The position numbers and the translations under genes are program-made. From assembly GCA_008704415.1 (NCBI GenBank), contig VXIS01000098.1:62001-126000 (forward strand): 64,000 bases of DNA, read 5' to 3'. The DNA is from Sphaerosporella brunnea (Eukaryota > Ascomycota > Pezizomycetes > Pezizales > Pyronemataceae). The notes under the pieces are model-generated. The model was not told the DNA's origin. It saw nothing but the letters and a program-made list of their open reading frames with translations, and did no database searches. Shown piece by piece: positions 22,216-33,414 of the stretch; within the stretch, counting starts at the first letter, position 1; the number at the start of each line of letters is the position of its first letter.

Positions 22216-24980
22216 ATGTCCACCACAATGCTTCCTACCGTGGCCGTTCCGGGCTCACACGTTCATGCAATGGATAATCCTGAACCGATCCTTCTTCCGG
22301 TCTTACCAGGTTCGCATCCCCATGAAACGGAGGCTACTGGACAGCAATCCACGATACCCGTGCCCGGCTCACATATCCATGAGCCGAGTGCTGGGGAAGG
22401 ACAAACCGCTGACGAGCCCCGCCCTCCTTCCACGTCGACAGAGGTTCAGAGAAGCATGGACAATCGAGATGAAGCAACCCAGACCAATGAAGCCGCAGCA
22501 ACTAGTGGTGCTGATCTGACGGCAGAAACGAAAGAAGGTGCCGGTAAGCACAAATTCAAGATCCATGAATCATGAACCATGATTTTTAATCGTGTCACAG
22601 AGTCGTCCTACCTCCGACGGGCCGATCCCAAGTCACTTCCCAGTTATCCTTCTGCTGGGCTGACACATCCCGAGTCGGCTGGTGCTGCGGCAGCATTGCT
22701 TGCAGCTTCGTCCCCAAGGACAGTCGAAGTATGGCACCCGAACCCAACCTCAGCAGCGGGTGCTGCAGCATCGCTTGCTCATACTGGCGCGAAGCCGGTC
22801 GAGGTTTGGAAGCCGAATCCCATTTCTGCTGCTGGTGCCGCAGCCTCTCTTGCGCACCCGCAGAGTGGTGCACAGGAAGTTCACCAACCAGCACCCGAAG
22901 TCAAATCTGACTGGCCGCTCCGCGGTGCTCTTGGTGCTATGAACTCTCAGAAGAATCAGGCCTCTCTCGAGGCCGAGCATGCCCAGCGCCCAAGAGCCGG
23001 CTCATCTCCACCTCACTTGACCGCCACCACCAGAGCCAGGCGTGATTCGGGCTTTTCTGCGGAGGATGAAGCTGCTGCCCACGAAAGGCATACATCTCTC
23101 CAGCTGAACAAACCAGAGGAGGGTCAGGGGTCAGCCTCCAACCGGCGTCCTATGTATCCACACCTCGAGGGAGCAGCACGCCAACGGGCAGAAGAACGTC
23201 TAGCAAAAATTGGTTACACGCCTCCAACAGTAGCCGCCAGTACGGCCAGCGCTGCAGGCCACAGGGCGTCTGATCTTGGCAGTGGTCGCCGACGTTCCGC
23301 ATCCCTCAGTTCCACTAACCTTCGTGATGCGCGTAATCGCACCGAGCAAGACGAAGCGCTCCAGCGTGCCGAGGAACAGAAGCGTGGACACGATGCGTTG
23401 CTCCTCATGAATGTCGCCCGCAAGAACGTAGAGGCCCGTCTCGCGGAGCAAGACCGACTGATTGCGGAGCGGAGAAGGATATTCCTCCAGGAAGAGTGGG
23501 CAGCTCAGGCTACAAGGGTTGCCGCACGCCAGGCGGAAGCTGAAATTAGGGACACCGTTCGTCACATCGACATTGGAGGCGGGGCACACTTCAGTGAAGA
23601 AGAGCTCAGGCGGATCGCCGAAAGGAATGTCAAACCAGTACTGGAAGACTTGGACAAACGTTCTGCGGAGTATCACGAGCAACAGAGAAAGAAGAGGGAG
23701 CAGGAACTGGCAAGGAAGTTGAGCAAGGGCAAAGAGAGGAGGAGCTTTTTTGGTGTGAAACGTGAAGCTTTAGCGCCGGAAGGCGAACAACCAACCGAAG
23801 AAGGTATGGCATACTGTTTTTGTTTATTAATCTTTCTGACACTAATCTAGCTCGACCGGCAGAGGCTGCGGAGATAGAGCGCCACGAGCGTTCCGCGGCA
23901 GTGTCGCCCGAAGAACAGCGAGTGACAGATCGTGAAGAAAATGTCGACGCTGTGCCCGCAGCACCTCCGGAACGCCGCCGAAGCCTACTCGAAAAACTAA
24001 CCGGCAAGAAAATCGGTCATCCCACCGAGGGCACTGACCATGGTCACAAACACTTCAATGCCCTCGGCATGGTGCGCGATCGGGTTCTACACAAGACCCG
24101 AGACGACTCGAACTTACCAGGACCTGCAGGCGAAGCAGAAGTGCTGCGTCCGGTTTCAACTGAACCTGTTGTCCCGCCCGCAGCACCAGGTGTCTCCGAA
24201 CCTGCAATCCCTGTACCTGCGCCTTCGGCTGCGGTGACCGCCCCAGCAGCCGTGGCCGAAGGTGTGGCAGTGGCTGAAAATGTGGCTGCCGCTGCAGTGC
24301 GCTTAACACCCGAGCCCAGCACCACAAATGTGCCCGCTGCCGCCGCAACATCCGCGGAACCTACATCTATACCCGCTGCCACCCCTGCCGCCGCTTCTGC
24401 TCTTGCAGCTCCGGCAGGCCCATCCGAGCGCCACGAGCATCACCACCACCACCACCACCACAACAACAACAAAACCCCCTTCCTCTCCCGCTTAGGCCGA
24501 ATCTGCCACCTCCCATCGCCGCATTCGCGCTCGCCATCCCCACCGGCACCCGCCCCTCCCTCAGCCGAGCCGCACCACGACTCCCGCGCCTCAATCGGCA
24601 GCGTCTTCTTGGACCGCCTCGGGCGGCGCAGCGTCGTAGCTCCTCCAACCCCAGAAGCCGGAGACGTGGAGGAAGTAATCGTGTCCCCCACCGTCGCCGT
24701 GCAGGAAGGTATAGTACAACCGGCGCGGGTTACCGAGACGATGGTGGTGTCCGAAACGATCGAGGTACCTACTGGGCGCGTTGTCGAGGTCGTTGAGACC
24801 CTTATTCCGCCGGGTGTGCCGACTGGACAGCTAGCTGCGGCCGAGGCTGTTGGCGGGGTCGAGAGGGCGGGGATTATTCAAGAGGGGGAGACGCCAGATT
24901 CTTTCCCCATTGCGTTGAATTCACCAGCTTCCCCGCAGAAGGAGGAGAGTAGGGAGAGTAAGTTTACGGAGAGACTGTGA
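22216..24980 (+). CDS. Eisosome protein 1-like (Eis1-like) coiled-coil protein
   Basis: Three exons (22216-22543, 22601-23803, 23851-24980) encode 886 residues. The N-terminus has repeated GSH motifs (VPGSHVH, LPGSHPHE, VPGSHIHE). Near residues 145-200 comes a three-fold repeat of the type AGAAASLAH followed by (P)VEVWKPNP, which I recall from fungal Eis1 proteins that coat plasma-membrane eisosomes. Residues about 330-515 are a long charged coiled coil (EEQKRGHDALLLMNVARKN, RLAEQDRLIAERRR). The last third is Ala/Pro-rich with a run of eight His near 24437-24460. No membrane segment or signal peptide is seen. Family assignment rests on the repeat motif and coiled-coil layout, so it is moderately sure; the gene itself is clear. 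Confidence 0.8.
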
Positions 24981-25379
24981 TTCTGCTTATTTGCCTGCTT
25001 TTCTTTTGAGTTTTTGGTTAGGTCATTGGGCATCACTCGGAAGGTACATATGGCGGATGGGATCTAATCTTTGCCAGTTTTGCTTGGTCCGAGTCGTATG
25101 TACTTCAAGATAAAAAACTGTATGTAGGAAACCCCGCAAACGAAAAAAATAAAGCAATGAATAGTACAAGTTCTTTTTAACCAAAGCCTCTGCTCTCCTC
25201 CCCTCTCCTCTAAAAGATAAAGGCCATTAGAATAATGATCCCACTCCCCTCTTGAATAAAATGAAACCCAATAAAAAAAAAGCCTATGTATAAAACTCCG
25301 TAACCATGATGCAAAACCCCGTGTGTCAAAAAAGCGTAGACCCCCCTCACCCCCCTCGGCGGAATCAAACGTCTATGTT
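24981..25379. other. Short 3' flank between convergent genes
   Basis: AT-rich sequence between the Eis1-like gene (+) and the Sfk1-like gene (-), with A-rich AATAAA-like stretches at 25147 and 25255 that could serve as polyadenylation signals. Nothing else is seen. Confidence 0.5.
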
Positions 25380-26404
25380 CTAGACAATGCCCTCACGCCG
25401 ATGATCAGTCGAAAGCCCGTGCTCGCTCTCGTCGCGCCCATGGGATGTGCCGGTGATTGTGTGCGCAACCTGCGAGCGGGTCTCGCGCATTTCTTGCCGG
25501 ATTAACTCTTTTGTGCGTGCCGAGGGACGGAGATCGAAAAAGAAGGAGAGCACGTAGAAGGTGAAGTTGAAAGCTACCACTGTTGTAAGGTCAGCCTCTC
25601 ATTCCACCCACCACCCACCACACCCGGGGGGAACTTACACCACTCCAGCACCGCAGCGGCATTATTCAGCTTCCGATACATGGTAACCCCAAAGGCAACA
25701 CTCAGTGCAATCTCCAGCACCACAATCGTTTGCTTAAACCTGTAACTAACCCTCAGCACCCTTCGCTCGGAAAAAGTTCTTCCCAAGCGCCGATATTCGA
25801 CCGTGGTAAACAGCGCCGAGAACACCACGCCCAGCATAAACAGCAGCAGAAACAGCCGGTGCAAGCTCGAGTGTCTGCGGGTGTCGAAGACTGCTAGGAG
25901 GATTAGGCAGACGCTCCCGATGAAACAGGCAATTACGGAGAGGAGGTCGAGCCACCGCTCTAGACGCCGCGGGAGGGCGTGGTTGCGCCGCATAGTTAGG
26001 AGGGACAGGAAGAAGAAGAGGCCTGTGAGCGAGCAGCCGACGATGAAGAGTGGCTTGAGGATGTCGGCTCCGATGTCGCTGATGTAGGCGATTCGTTGGT
26101 TCGAGGACATGCTGGTGTATTGCGGTTGGCCTTGCGCGAGCCAGACTATGATCATAGCCCAGAGAGTGCCTATTTCTCATCAGCCCGGGGGAGCTCCTGC
26201 GGTGCGGGTGGGCACTCTACCAAACCAAAAAAAGCCAGAGGCAAGGGGAAAGATCCAGTACGGAAAGTGTTTTGCGACTTCTTTGATACGGGAGCTGGTA
26301 GTAGTTCTGCGAGAGATCGTTTCCAGAGCAAATGGAACACCATCATGTCCTCCTCCTCCTCCTCCTCCTCCTCCTTCTGCTTCTCGTGGCGGCAGTTCTG
26401 ACAT
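25380..26404 (-). CDS. Frag1/DRAM/Sfk1-family membrane protein
   Basis: Three exons, high to low: 26404-26221, 26169-25639, 25579-25380; 304 residues. After a polar N-terminus with nine consecutive Gly there are about six hydrophobic segments: YWIFPLASGFFWFGTLWAMI, LFIVGCSLTGLFFFLSLL, LLSVIACFIGSVCLILLAVF, RLFLLLFMLGVVFSALFTTV, a segment around IVVLEIALSVAFGVTMY, and EWLVAFNFTFYVLSFFF. The tail is polar and cytosolic. The motif order, including FISD-like AYISDIGAD after the first segment and VEYRRLG between segments four and five, fits the Frag1/DRAM/Sfk1 family. In yeast Sfk1 works with Stt4 in plasma-membrane PI4P and lipid asymmetry. Both introns restore membrane segments interrupted in the genomic frame. 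The Gly run comes from a (TCC)n microsatellite and may vary. Confidence 0.85.
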
Positions 26405-26673
26405 CGCCGGTGTGGAAAAGTTTTTGGGTTTGTGGTAGAAGATGTATCTGTAACGGACGTTTGTTGTTGTCTTGCATCTGGTTATGTATATACTAAGTAC
26501 CCAGACCGTAAGAGCACAATGACGTCAAGCCACGCCGGATGCTTGCCGACCCGAACCACTCCTTACCTGCGAAGATTCGTAACTCTTCCACGTATGCTTT
26601 CCGGGCTGTGTACTCTGCAGTTGTTTACTTACCGGATGGAGTGCGCATAACAGCGTCTAGCCGCTGGACGTAG

Positions 26674-26840
26674 TACAGTCCACTCTCCTATAAGAATATT
26701 GTATATAAGAATAATCTCCCTATAAGAATACGGGTGACCGAGTTTGTCTGGAACAAGCCACTCTCTCTATAAGAATTTTCACTTTATAAGAATACGCCCC
26801 AGCGGTCCCAACCGTATTCTTATAGAGAGAGTCGACTGTA
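26674..26840. mobile_element. Pogo/Fot1-like MITE
   Basis: The element starts CAGTCCACTCTCCTATAAG and ends CTTATAGAGAGAGTCGACTG, flanked on both sides by TA. Ends of the form CAGT..ACTCTC..TATAA with TA target duplication are typical of the pogo/Fot1 branch of Tc1/mariner elements. The 163-bp interior holds further CTATAAGAAT copies and no coding frame, so it is non-autonomous. Confidence 0.85.
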
Positions 26841-26910
26841 CTCGAAGATTCGCTTAGATAGGCGATGGTGATCCTACCTACGGTTCGAGCGAGGTGTGGT
26901 GAAGCCACTT

Positions 26911-27610
26911 CAGTATTCTCAACAGCCAGCCGGGGGCTGGCTGAGTGATGGGATACGATGCAGATGCAGCGGACGACAAGTGCTGGTTCTGCCAGAAAAA
27001 ACCGCAGCAGACCCGAAACCACCTCTTCAAGACATGCCGACGGTGGCGGAACGAGCAAATGACCCTATGGAAGGCGGTGGCCAAGGCGACTCGCGACGGG
27101 GGCAAGCGGAGGCGGAAGAGCAATACGGCGGTCGGGGACCTGCTGGCTGACGAGCGCTGCATAGAGGCGGTGATGGCCTTCTTGAGCAGCACGAGCGTAG
27201 GAATGTGGCCGAATAGGGCCTGAATCTGTCTCTTTTGTCCCGGTGCGGTCTACGCGTTTTGTTTCCTTGTCTTTCTCTTCTTCAGAGGACGTGCCTAGGG
27301 GCGGCGGTGATTCTGTATACTATATGCCATGGCCGCAAGCGGCCGAATGCAATATGATTAAAACAAACAAAACAAACGATGCAGATGCAGATGCAAATGC
27401 TTCGCGCCACACTGCGCCACCTGTGGTTCTTCAATGCGCAGATCAGCGAGTAGACTCGGGGCCAGTAGCAAGCACTTCTGATCCTATCGTGTTTGCATCT
27501 CACTGAGCAACGGTGTCAACTTTGGTGGGTGTTGTCGCTGCGCGTTGTTGTGGCGTTTGGTTCATCGATCATCACGCTGCATCGTTACATACCGGCTATT
27601 GAGAACACTG
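26911..27610. mobile_element. hAT-like MITE (CAGT..TTCTCAA ends), split by a LINE insertion
   Basis: The left end CAGTATTCTCAACAGCCAGC (26911-26930) and the right end CCGGCTATTGAGAACACTG (27592-27610) are inverted copies of the ends of the element at 54995-55252. Ends of the type CAGTG..CACTG suggest a hAT-family element. Without the LINE insert it is about 280 bp, close to the 258-bp relative. No 8-bp target duplication is recognisable, so the copy is old or rearranged. Confidence 0.7.
26970..27375 (+). mobile_element. 5'-truncated LINE (Tad-like) 3' end with 15-bp target duplication
   Basis: The fragment is bracketed by two exact copies of ACGATGCAGATGCAG (26955-26969 and 27376-27390). Its frame to 27223 encodes the C-terminal zinc-knuckle of a non-LTR reverse-transcriptase protein: CWFCQKKPQQTRNHLFKTC (C-x2-C-x9-H-x4-C), then LADERCIEAVMAFLSSTSVG. 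A short 3' UTR and the tail ATTAAAACAAACAAAAC follow. Severe 5' truncation, a tail and a long target duplication are the marks of target-primed reverse transcription. The copy cannot move by itself. Confidence 0.85.
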
Positions 27611-27807
27611 CCGCCGCCTCTCTCTACCGCTGTGACACGGTTTACCGAGCACCCAGCAACGAATCCACAACCTCCTTCCATGGCATCAACACATCAAGCC
27701 TAACTCACCACGCTCACCTCGAACACCGTTAACAACCCCTATATATCTTAGCAGGGGACCGTCTTAAAAAATGATCATCTAAGCCTTATATAAATATACC
27801 GTAGAGA

Positions 27808-27904
27808 TTCGGTACTAAGGCAATGTGGCAAAGTCACTGCGCGCTGTGGAGAAGTCACTCAGCCTCATGGCAAAGTCACTTAGCCACATTGCCTTAGTAC
27901 CGAA
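27808..27904. mobile_element. MITE 3 with three tandem AAGTCACT modules
   Basis: Inverted ends TTCGGTACTAAGGCAATGTG and its complement at 27884-27904 enclose three direct copies of a roughly 21-bp unit built around (C/G)(A/G)AAGTCACT followed by GC. The same unit occurs in the elements at 4.8 and 16.2 kb, whose ends are different. It has no coding capacity. Confidence 0.75.
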
Positions 27905-28199
27905 CGTGAGTGCCGACCTCATCTGTAGAAACAAACAACCCTGAAATGGAGAGCCCCGCAATTCACACTGTCCCGCAGCAAGAACCGATCTTGATTATCG
28001 AAAAGCCGCTTCTCAGATTAGTAATTGGCACGAGAGAGCAAGCTTAAGGCTAACTTTGTGTTGGGCTTAAGCGTTGAGATTGAGTGAAGTGACTAGTACC
28101 AAACGACAGAAAAAAAGGTGTATTCATCTAAACATTCCGGGTACCTTTCTACAAAAACGCATTCCCGCTTTCCTCAAAAAACGCACACTCTACAGAATT

Positions 28200-31100
28200 C
28201 TACTCGACTTTCCGTTTCCTGGCGGTAGCAGGCGAAGGCAAGAACCATGTCCGCTCAATGAGCTTGAGGACTTCATCGATCGCGATGACCGGCAAGGAAA
28301 TGTACACGACGGCACGCCACTCATCCATGTTGAGGGGGATGATTGAGAACAGGGACTACGACCAAAGTTAGCAGAGAAGGGTGGTAGAGGGGGTAGGGGG
28401 GGGGGGACAAACCTGAAGAACGGGAATGTACAACAGCGCAAAGTGCAAGAGCATGCTAAGGGTGATAGCACCAACGAGCTTCATGTTCCGCCACAGAGGC
28501 AGAGTGAGCAGACTCTCCGAGGAGCTGAGGGCGTTCATGGCGTTGAACATCTCGATGACGACCAGGATGCTGAGCGACACGGTGGAGGCGCTCTTGCTCA
28601 TGTCGTTCGAGAACATCTCGCAGCCGATCTCTGAGAACTCGCGAGAGCACTTGTGAAACGACGACAGCTGCTTAAAAGTGATCTGCGGTCCGGCCTCGTA
28701 GAATATGAACCACCATGCGTAACCGCACACCGTGGCAACGCCCACGTACGTGCCGATTACCATGTAGCGGAAGAACAGCCAGGGGGTGACTAGGGGCTCA
28801 TCGCGGCCACGAGGGGGACGACGCATGATCTCGTGGTCAGGGGGGTTGAACGAGAGGGCGGTAGCGGGGAGACCGTCGGTGACTAGGTTGACCCACAGGA
28901 GCTGAACTGGGATGAGGGCTTCTGGCATCCCTAGGGCGGCGGTGAGGAAGATGGAGACGACCTCACCGATGTTGCTGGAAATAAGATATCGGATGAATTG
29001 CTGGGTGTTAGAGTAGATGCTGCGTCCCTCCTCGATCGCGAGCTCGATGGTGGCAAAGTTGTCGTCGATAAGAACCATGTCCGCAGCCAACTTGGCCACG
29101 TCCGTACCGGATCCCATGGCTACTCCAATATCGGACTTCTTCAAGGCCGGCGCATCATTGACACCGTCACCAGTCATAGCAACAACCTCACCGGCGCTCT
29201 GAAGAAGGTCGACAAGCTTGGACTTGTGTGTGGGCTCCGTGCGAGAGAAGAGACAGGCCCGCTGTGCGGCTGCAAGCTTCTCAGAATCGCTCAGCTCGTC
29301 GAATTCTCTACCAGTGTAAGATTTGCCAGTAAGATCCTCGTCTTCGCCGAAGATGCCAATCCGTCGGCAGATGGTCTCAGCGGTCTGCTTGTTGTCACCA
29401 GTAATCACGACCACACGGATGCCAGCCTTGCGGCACAGACGGATTGACTCCTTAACCTCGGGGCGGGGCGGGTCCAACATGGCAACAAATCCGACGAAAG
29501 TCATGTTCTGCTCCAGAGCAGCGTATTCCTGAGTAGTGGTAGCCTTACCAAGAAGAGGATGTCCAGAAATATCGTCCACAACTGCGAAGGCCATCACACG
29601 AAGACCATTGTTGGCGTATTCGGAAATTTTCTGGTTGACCAACTCCCGGGACTTGGAGCCAAAGGCAACCTTGTTGCCTCGAATACCAACCATAGCGGTA
29701 GTACACCTGTCGAGGATCGATTCAGGGGCCCCTTTGACCAACAAAACCTGGGAGCCGTTGGAACCAGCCAGAACAGACATGCTCTTGCGGTCACGGGAGA
29801 ACTCATAAGTCGCGATCCGAGGGAGGTAGGTTTCATAGTGCTTTTCGGCCTCGTCCGTAGCGATCACCGAGCGAGGGGGTCCGCTTGCCTGGTCTTTTGG
29901 AACTCCGAATTTTTCAACCATGACCTTGAGGGCGCATTCCGTGGGCTCGCCCACATTGGAAAAGGTTTGCGTGTTGGCATCATAGGCAATCGCAGAATTG
30001 TTGCATACGCAAGCAACCTCCGCCAGTCTCCTAATCGTGGCAGAGTGAGAAGCAGCTGTGGGTAAAACTAAGCCGGAAGCAGTCCTCACATCTCCGACAG
30101 GCGCAAAGCTAGTTCCCTCGAGCGTGAGTTCGTCCAGCTCAGTTTGCGACTCGGACAGAGTAACAGCCCTGGCAACGCTCATCTGGTTGGTGGTCAGGGT
30201 ACCGGTCTTGTCCGAACAGATGACGCTGCAGCTTCCCAGGGTTTCGACCGATGGCAAGCTCCTCACGACGGCATTTTTGGCAGCCATTTTACGAGTTCCG
30301 AGAGCGAGACACGTGGTGATGACCACGGCAAGACCTTCGGGAATGGCAGCGACACCCAATGACACGGCAATCTTCAAGTAATAGATAGCACCCTTGACCC
30401 ATCCTCCGTGCGCCTCGTCGTTGAAGTTACCGATGTTGATGAGCCAAACGAGGATGCAGATAACCATAATAACCTTGGCCAAGACGTCACCGAAGTCGTT
30501 CAGCTTTTGCTTGAGCGGCGTCGGCTCTGAGATTTGCGAAGTGATGCTGGTGTGGATGTCTCCAATCGCCGTCTTTTCACCGGTCAGGACCACTACGGCT
30601 CTGGCGTGTCCAACAGTAACCGTGGTTCCGGAGAATAGCATGTTGATCTGGTCCTGCTTCACAGCATGGGTATCCTTGACCGGGCGTGTGTCCTTTCCAA
30701 CACTCTCACTCTCTCCAGTCAAGATGGCTTGGTCGATGCGGAAGCTATTGCTGAGAACCTGGAGCACGCGGCAGTCGGCGGGAACCTGGTCTCCAACGCT
30801 AATGTCTACAATGTCGCCGGGCACGAGCTCGTCGGCGTGGATTCGGACGAGGTGGCCATCTCTAAGGACCTTTGCTTCGCTTGCGGAGTACTCGTTCAGT
30901 GCGGAAATGGCGGCCTCGGCGCTGCTCTCTTGCGACACACCAACAACTGCGTTCAGGATCAGGATAGTAAGGATCTGTTGCGATCGGTCAATCTACAGTC
31001 ACAGACTCCGTAGGGCGACGGGGTACTGACAACAGCGGGGTCTACGAAGGCAGTCTTGTCATCTCCTCCCTCTAAGATAGCCAAAACGAACGAAATAGCG

Positions 31101-31393
31101 GCGGACACTAGCAATATTATCACGAGCTGGTCCTTGAACTGCTCGAGTACAAGCTGCCATAACGGCGTCGGAGGCTCTTCTGGTAGGGCTGGGAAAGGAA
31201 AACTTCCGGTCAGCGATCGGATCGAAACAAGAACGGGACCATCCTGCCGGCCTGGATTACGCGGCAATGTCTCACCATTCTTGCCATATTTTGCTTTCGC
31301 AGCTGCAACTTGCTCTGCGCTTAGACCCTGATGCTCGTCGACTTGAAAAAAGTTGAGCACCTCTTCTCCACTCGCCGCGTACGCGCGCTCCAT
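28200..31393 (-). CDS. SERCA-type Ca2+-transporting P-type ATPase
   Basis: Four exons, high to low: 31393-31276, 31188-31031, 30974-28413, 28355-28200; 997 residues, as in animal and plant SERCA pumps. In order it shows the N-terminal cation-ATPase region ([16 protein letters not shown]), TGES in the actuator domain, the M4 Ca2+-site motif [20 protein letters not shown], the phosphorylation motif [14 protein letters not shown] (Asp near residue 347), [20 protein letters not shown] in the P domain, and the M5-M6 motifs [12 protein letters not shown] and [20 protein letters not shown]. It should pump Ca2+ into the ER or a related compartment. The tail (TARKRKVE) has Lys residues suited to ER retention. 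The third intron contains a G/C homopolymer. Identification is secure. Confidence 0.97.
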
Positions 31394-32397
31394 ATCTGAG
31401 CGAGAATACCTCAGTGTTCGCTTGTGGGGGGGGGAGCGTGTCCGAAGTTCCTATTCTTCCTCTTAAGATGGCGAATCGAAGGCGTTTTGCTGGTGAGAGA
31501 GAGACCGAGGGGGACGACAGCCCGGGATTGGTGGCTACACAGCACAGTACTCGAGTACCTTAAAAAAAGCTGCGATACGAAGTGAAAGGAATGGCGGGCA
31601 AATGAGTGAACGTTAAGAGAAAGAAGAGTAAATCGAGCCGGGGGGAGGGGGCGGGGGGTTAGTAGAGCTCAGACGGAAGTCGCGGATAGCTGCTAACTAG
31701 CCACTATGCGAGGTGAAAGGTGTTCTTTTCGTGGATGTATGTAGAGCACCTAACTTCTCTCTGGCTCTTTGTTGTTCCCCCTAGCCCGCAAGTGGCTGGC
31801 AGACAAGTAGTTTGGCCTTGCATGCGTGAAAATGAAAATTCCTTCTTTTTTTTTTTTTTTTTTTGACCAGTGGCCGTCTTCCTTTCAGTTCTTTTGCCGC
31901 GCATCCAACAGAGCTCGGGATGCCTATCAAGTGCCATCCAGAGACCACCTGATTGCACTCAACCTGCCCCGCTGATGTTCCTGGGTGCAGGGAGGACAAG
32001 TCAGGGACCGTCAAGGTTATCTCAGCCCGAGGTCTGTGCATCGATTCGCGAACGCCTCCATCGCTTGCTCACTCACCCCATCAATCAAACGCCGAGGCTC
32101 GAGGCTCAACTCTCAACGCGAGTCATAACTATTGGTCGATACGCATGCACATGATGTGCGGCGGTTACGCGTCACGACGAATATGCATGTATGCAAGGGT
32201 CCAGAGGGAATGAAGTTAGAGTAGTCAGCGCTGTGGTCGGGCTGTGACATCACCTCCAAAGCATCATCCAAAGCTTCGTTCAGAGTCACATCTTTCTAAG
32301 TTACATCGTATCGTGTATCTACCCCACCCCCCCCCGTAACTCATCCTATCCTTTGAATGTCTAAACCACTTATCTACCCTCTGCGCTCTCCAAGAAA
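31394..32397. promoter_or_regulatory. Divergent promoter region of the SERCA and HNH-like genes
   Basis: 1.0 kb between the SERCA start (-) and the next start (+). It includes a T run at 31846-31864 and G-rich tracts near 31640-31660. Frames here are short and unsupported. Confidence 0.55.
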
Positions 32398-33414
32398 ATG
32401 GCAACCAGCGTTTCCGCAAAGCTGGCGAGCTACCGACCGCACGCAAGCGACGACAAAACTCGCACCATCCTCGACGCCTTTGTCCGATACTTACCTGAAG
32501 ACGGGGCCAGAAACGTTTCTGATGACATTCTTTCCTGCGACTCGGACTCGGAAATGCGGCAGCTTGCTAGTCACTTGCTGACCGCAGTGCTCGTTCCAAG
32601 TGAGTACAGTCTCTTCCCTGCTATGTACATGGCAGCGTGATTAATAATAATTGTCTCAACAGTGAAAGCGCATGGGAGAGTACAGCTGGCTTCGGAATCC
32701 CCAAGGATTGGAGCGGAATGCGGTATTGAAGAGATTGCTTCGGAATTGCGCGAGTCGGCCGCCAGCGACGAAGACCAGGTGTGGCTCAAGACTGCTTGCC
32801 TCCGCCGCGATGGAAACAGCTGCGTTATCAGCGGGTATTATGATGTGAACGAAGCCATGAAAGCCCAACTGCCAGAGAGCGACATCCCTCGGGCCACCGT
32901 ATTCACAGAAGTCACTCCCATATTTCCCTTCTCACTCGGGAACTTCTCGGAACCCGAGATTTCAAACACCTCCACTGTTTGGGAAGCCCTGTATAGATGT
33001 TTTCCTAGCATCCGCTCCCGGGATAAGTTCTCGCCGCGCAAGGTCAATTCTACCTGCAACACCATGATTATGCAATTATCCCTTGATCTCGCCTTTAAAA
33101 GGTACACTCTCACGCTCGAACCGACTGGAACGGAGAATAATTACCGTGTGGTGCGATATCCTGGATTTCCAACCATCCACAACCGCGATATACCACCAAC
33201 TGGTGAGGTTACACTTACGGCTCATAATGATCCTTACAACCTGCTTAACCTGCCCAGCAGCAGCCTTTTGGAAGCGCATGCTGCCATCGCCAAGATTCTG
33301 CACGTCACGGGAATGGGCAGACATATCGAGAAAGTCCTCGAGGAGAGGCGAAAAATCCCTTGCTTGGAGACGGAGGGCACCACGGACTTGCAATCGCTTC
33401 TTATGGTCTTCTAA
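32398..33414 (+). CDS. HNH-endonuclease-fold protein (fungal HNH_2 type) with altered active site
   Basis: Two exons (32398-32599, 32663-33414) encode 317 residues. The intron joins CCA A|TG. The second exon carries the layout of fungal HNH_2 proteins: a CLRRDGNSCVISGYYD block (the usual CLxRDxxxCVVTG), then TPIFPFSLGNF where the family has AHIIPFSLG, then VNSTCNTMIMQLSLDLAFKR where it has IN..N followed by LH..F, and LEPTGTENNYRVVRY. The first His of H-N-H is therefore Pro and the last is Asp-Leu, so nuclease activity looks lost. Such proteins are abundant and poorly understood in filamentous fungi. No signal peptide or membrane segment is present. The reading frame is intact, so this is not obviously a pseudogene. 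Confidence 0.8.

Larger units (their letters stand above)
26405..28199. other. Intergenic cluster of mobile-element remnants
   Basis: This 1.8-kb stretch between the Sfk1-like and SERCA genes contains four recognisable elements: a pogo-like MITE, a hAT-like MITE with a LINE 3' end inserted in it, and MITE 3. The gaps between them (26405-26673, 26841-26910, 27611-27807, 27905-28199) show no gene. Confidence 0.75.
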
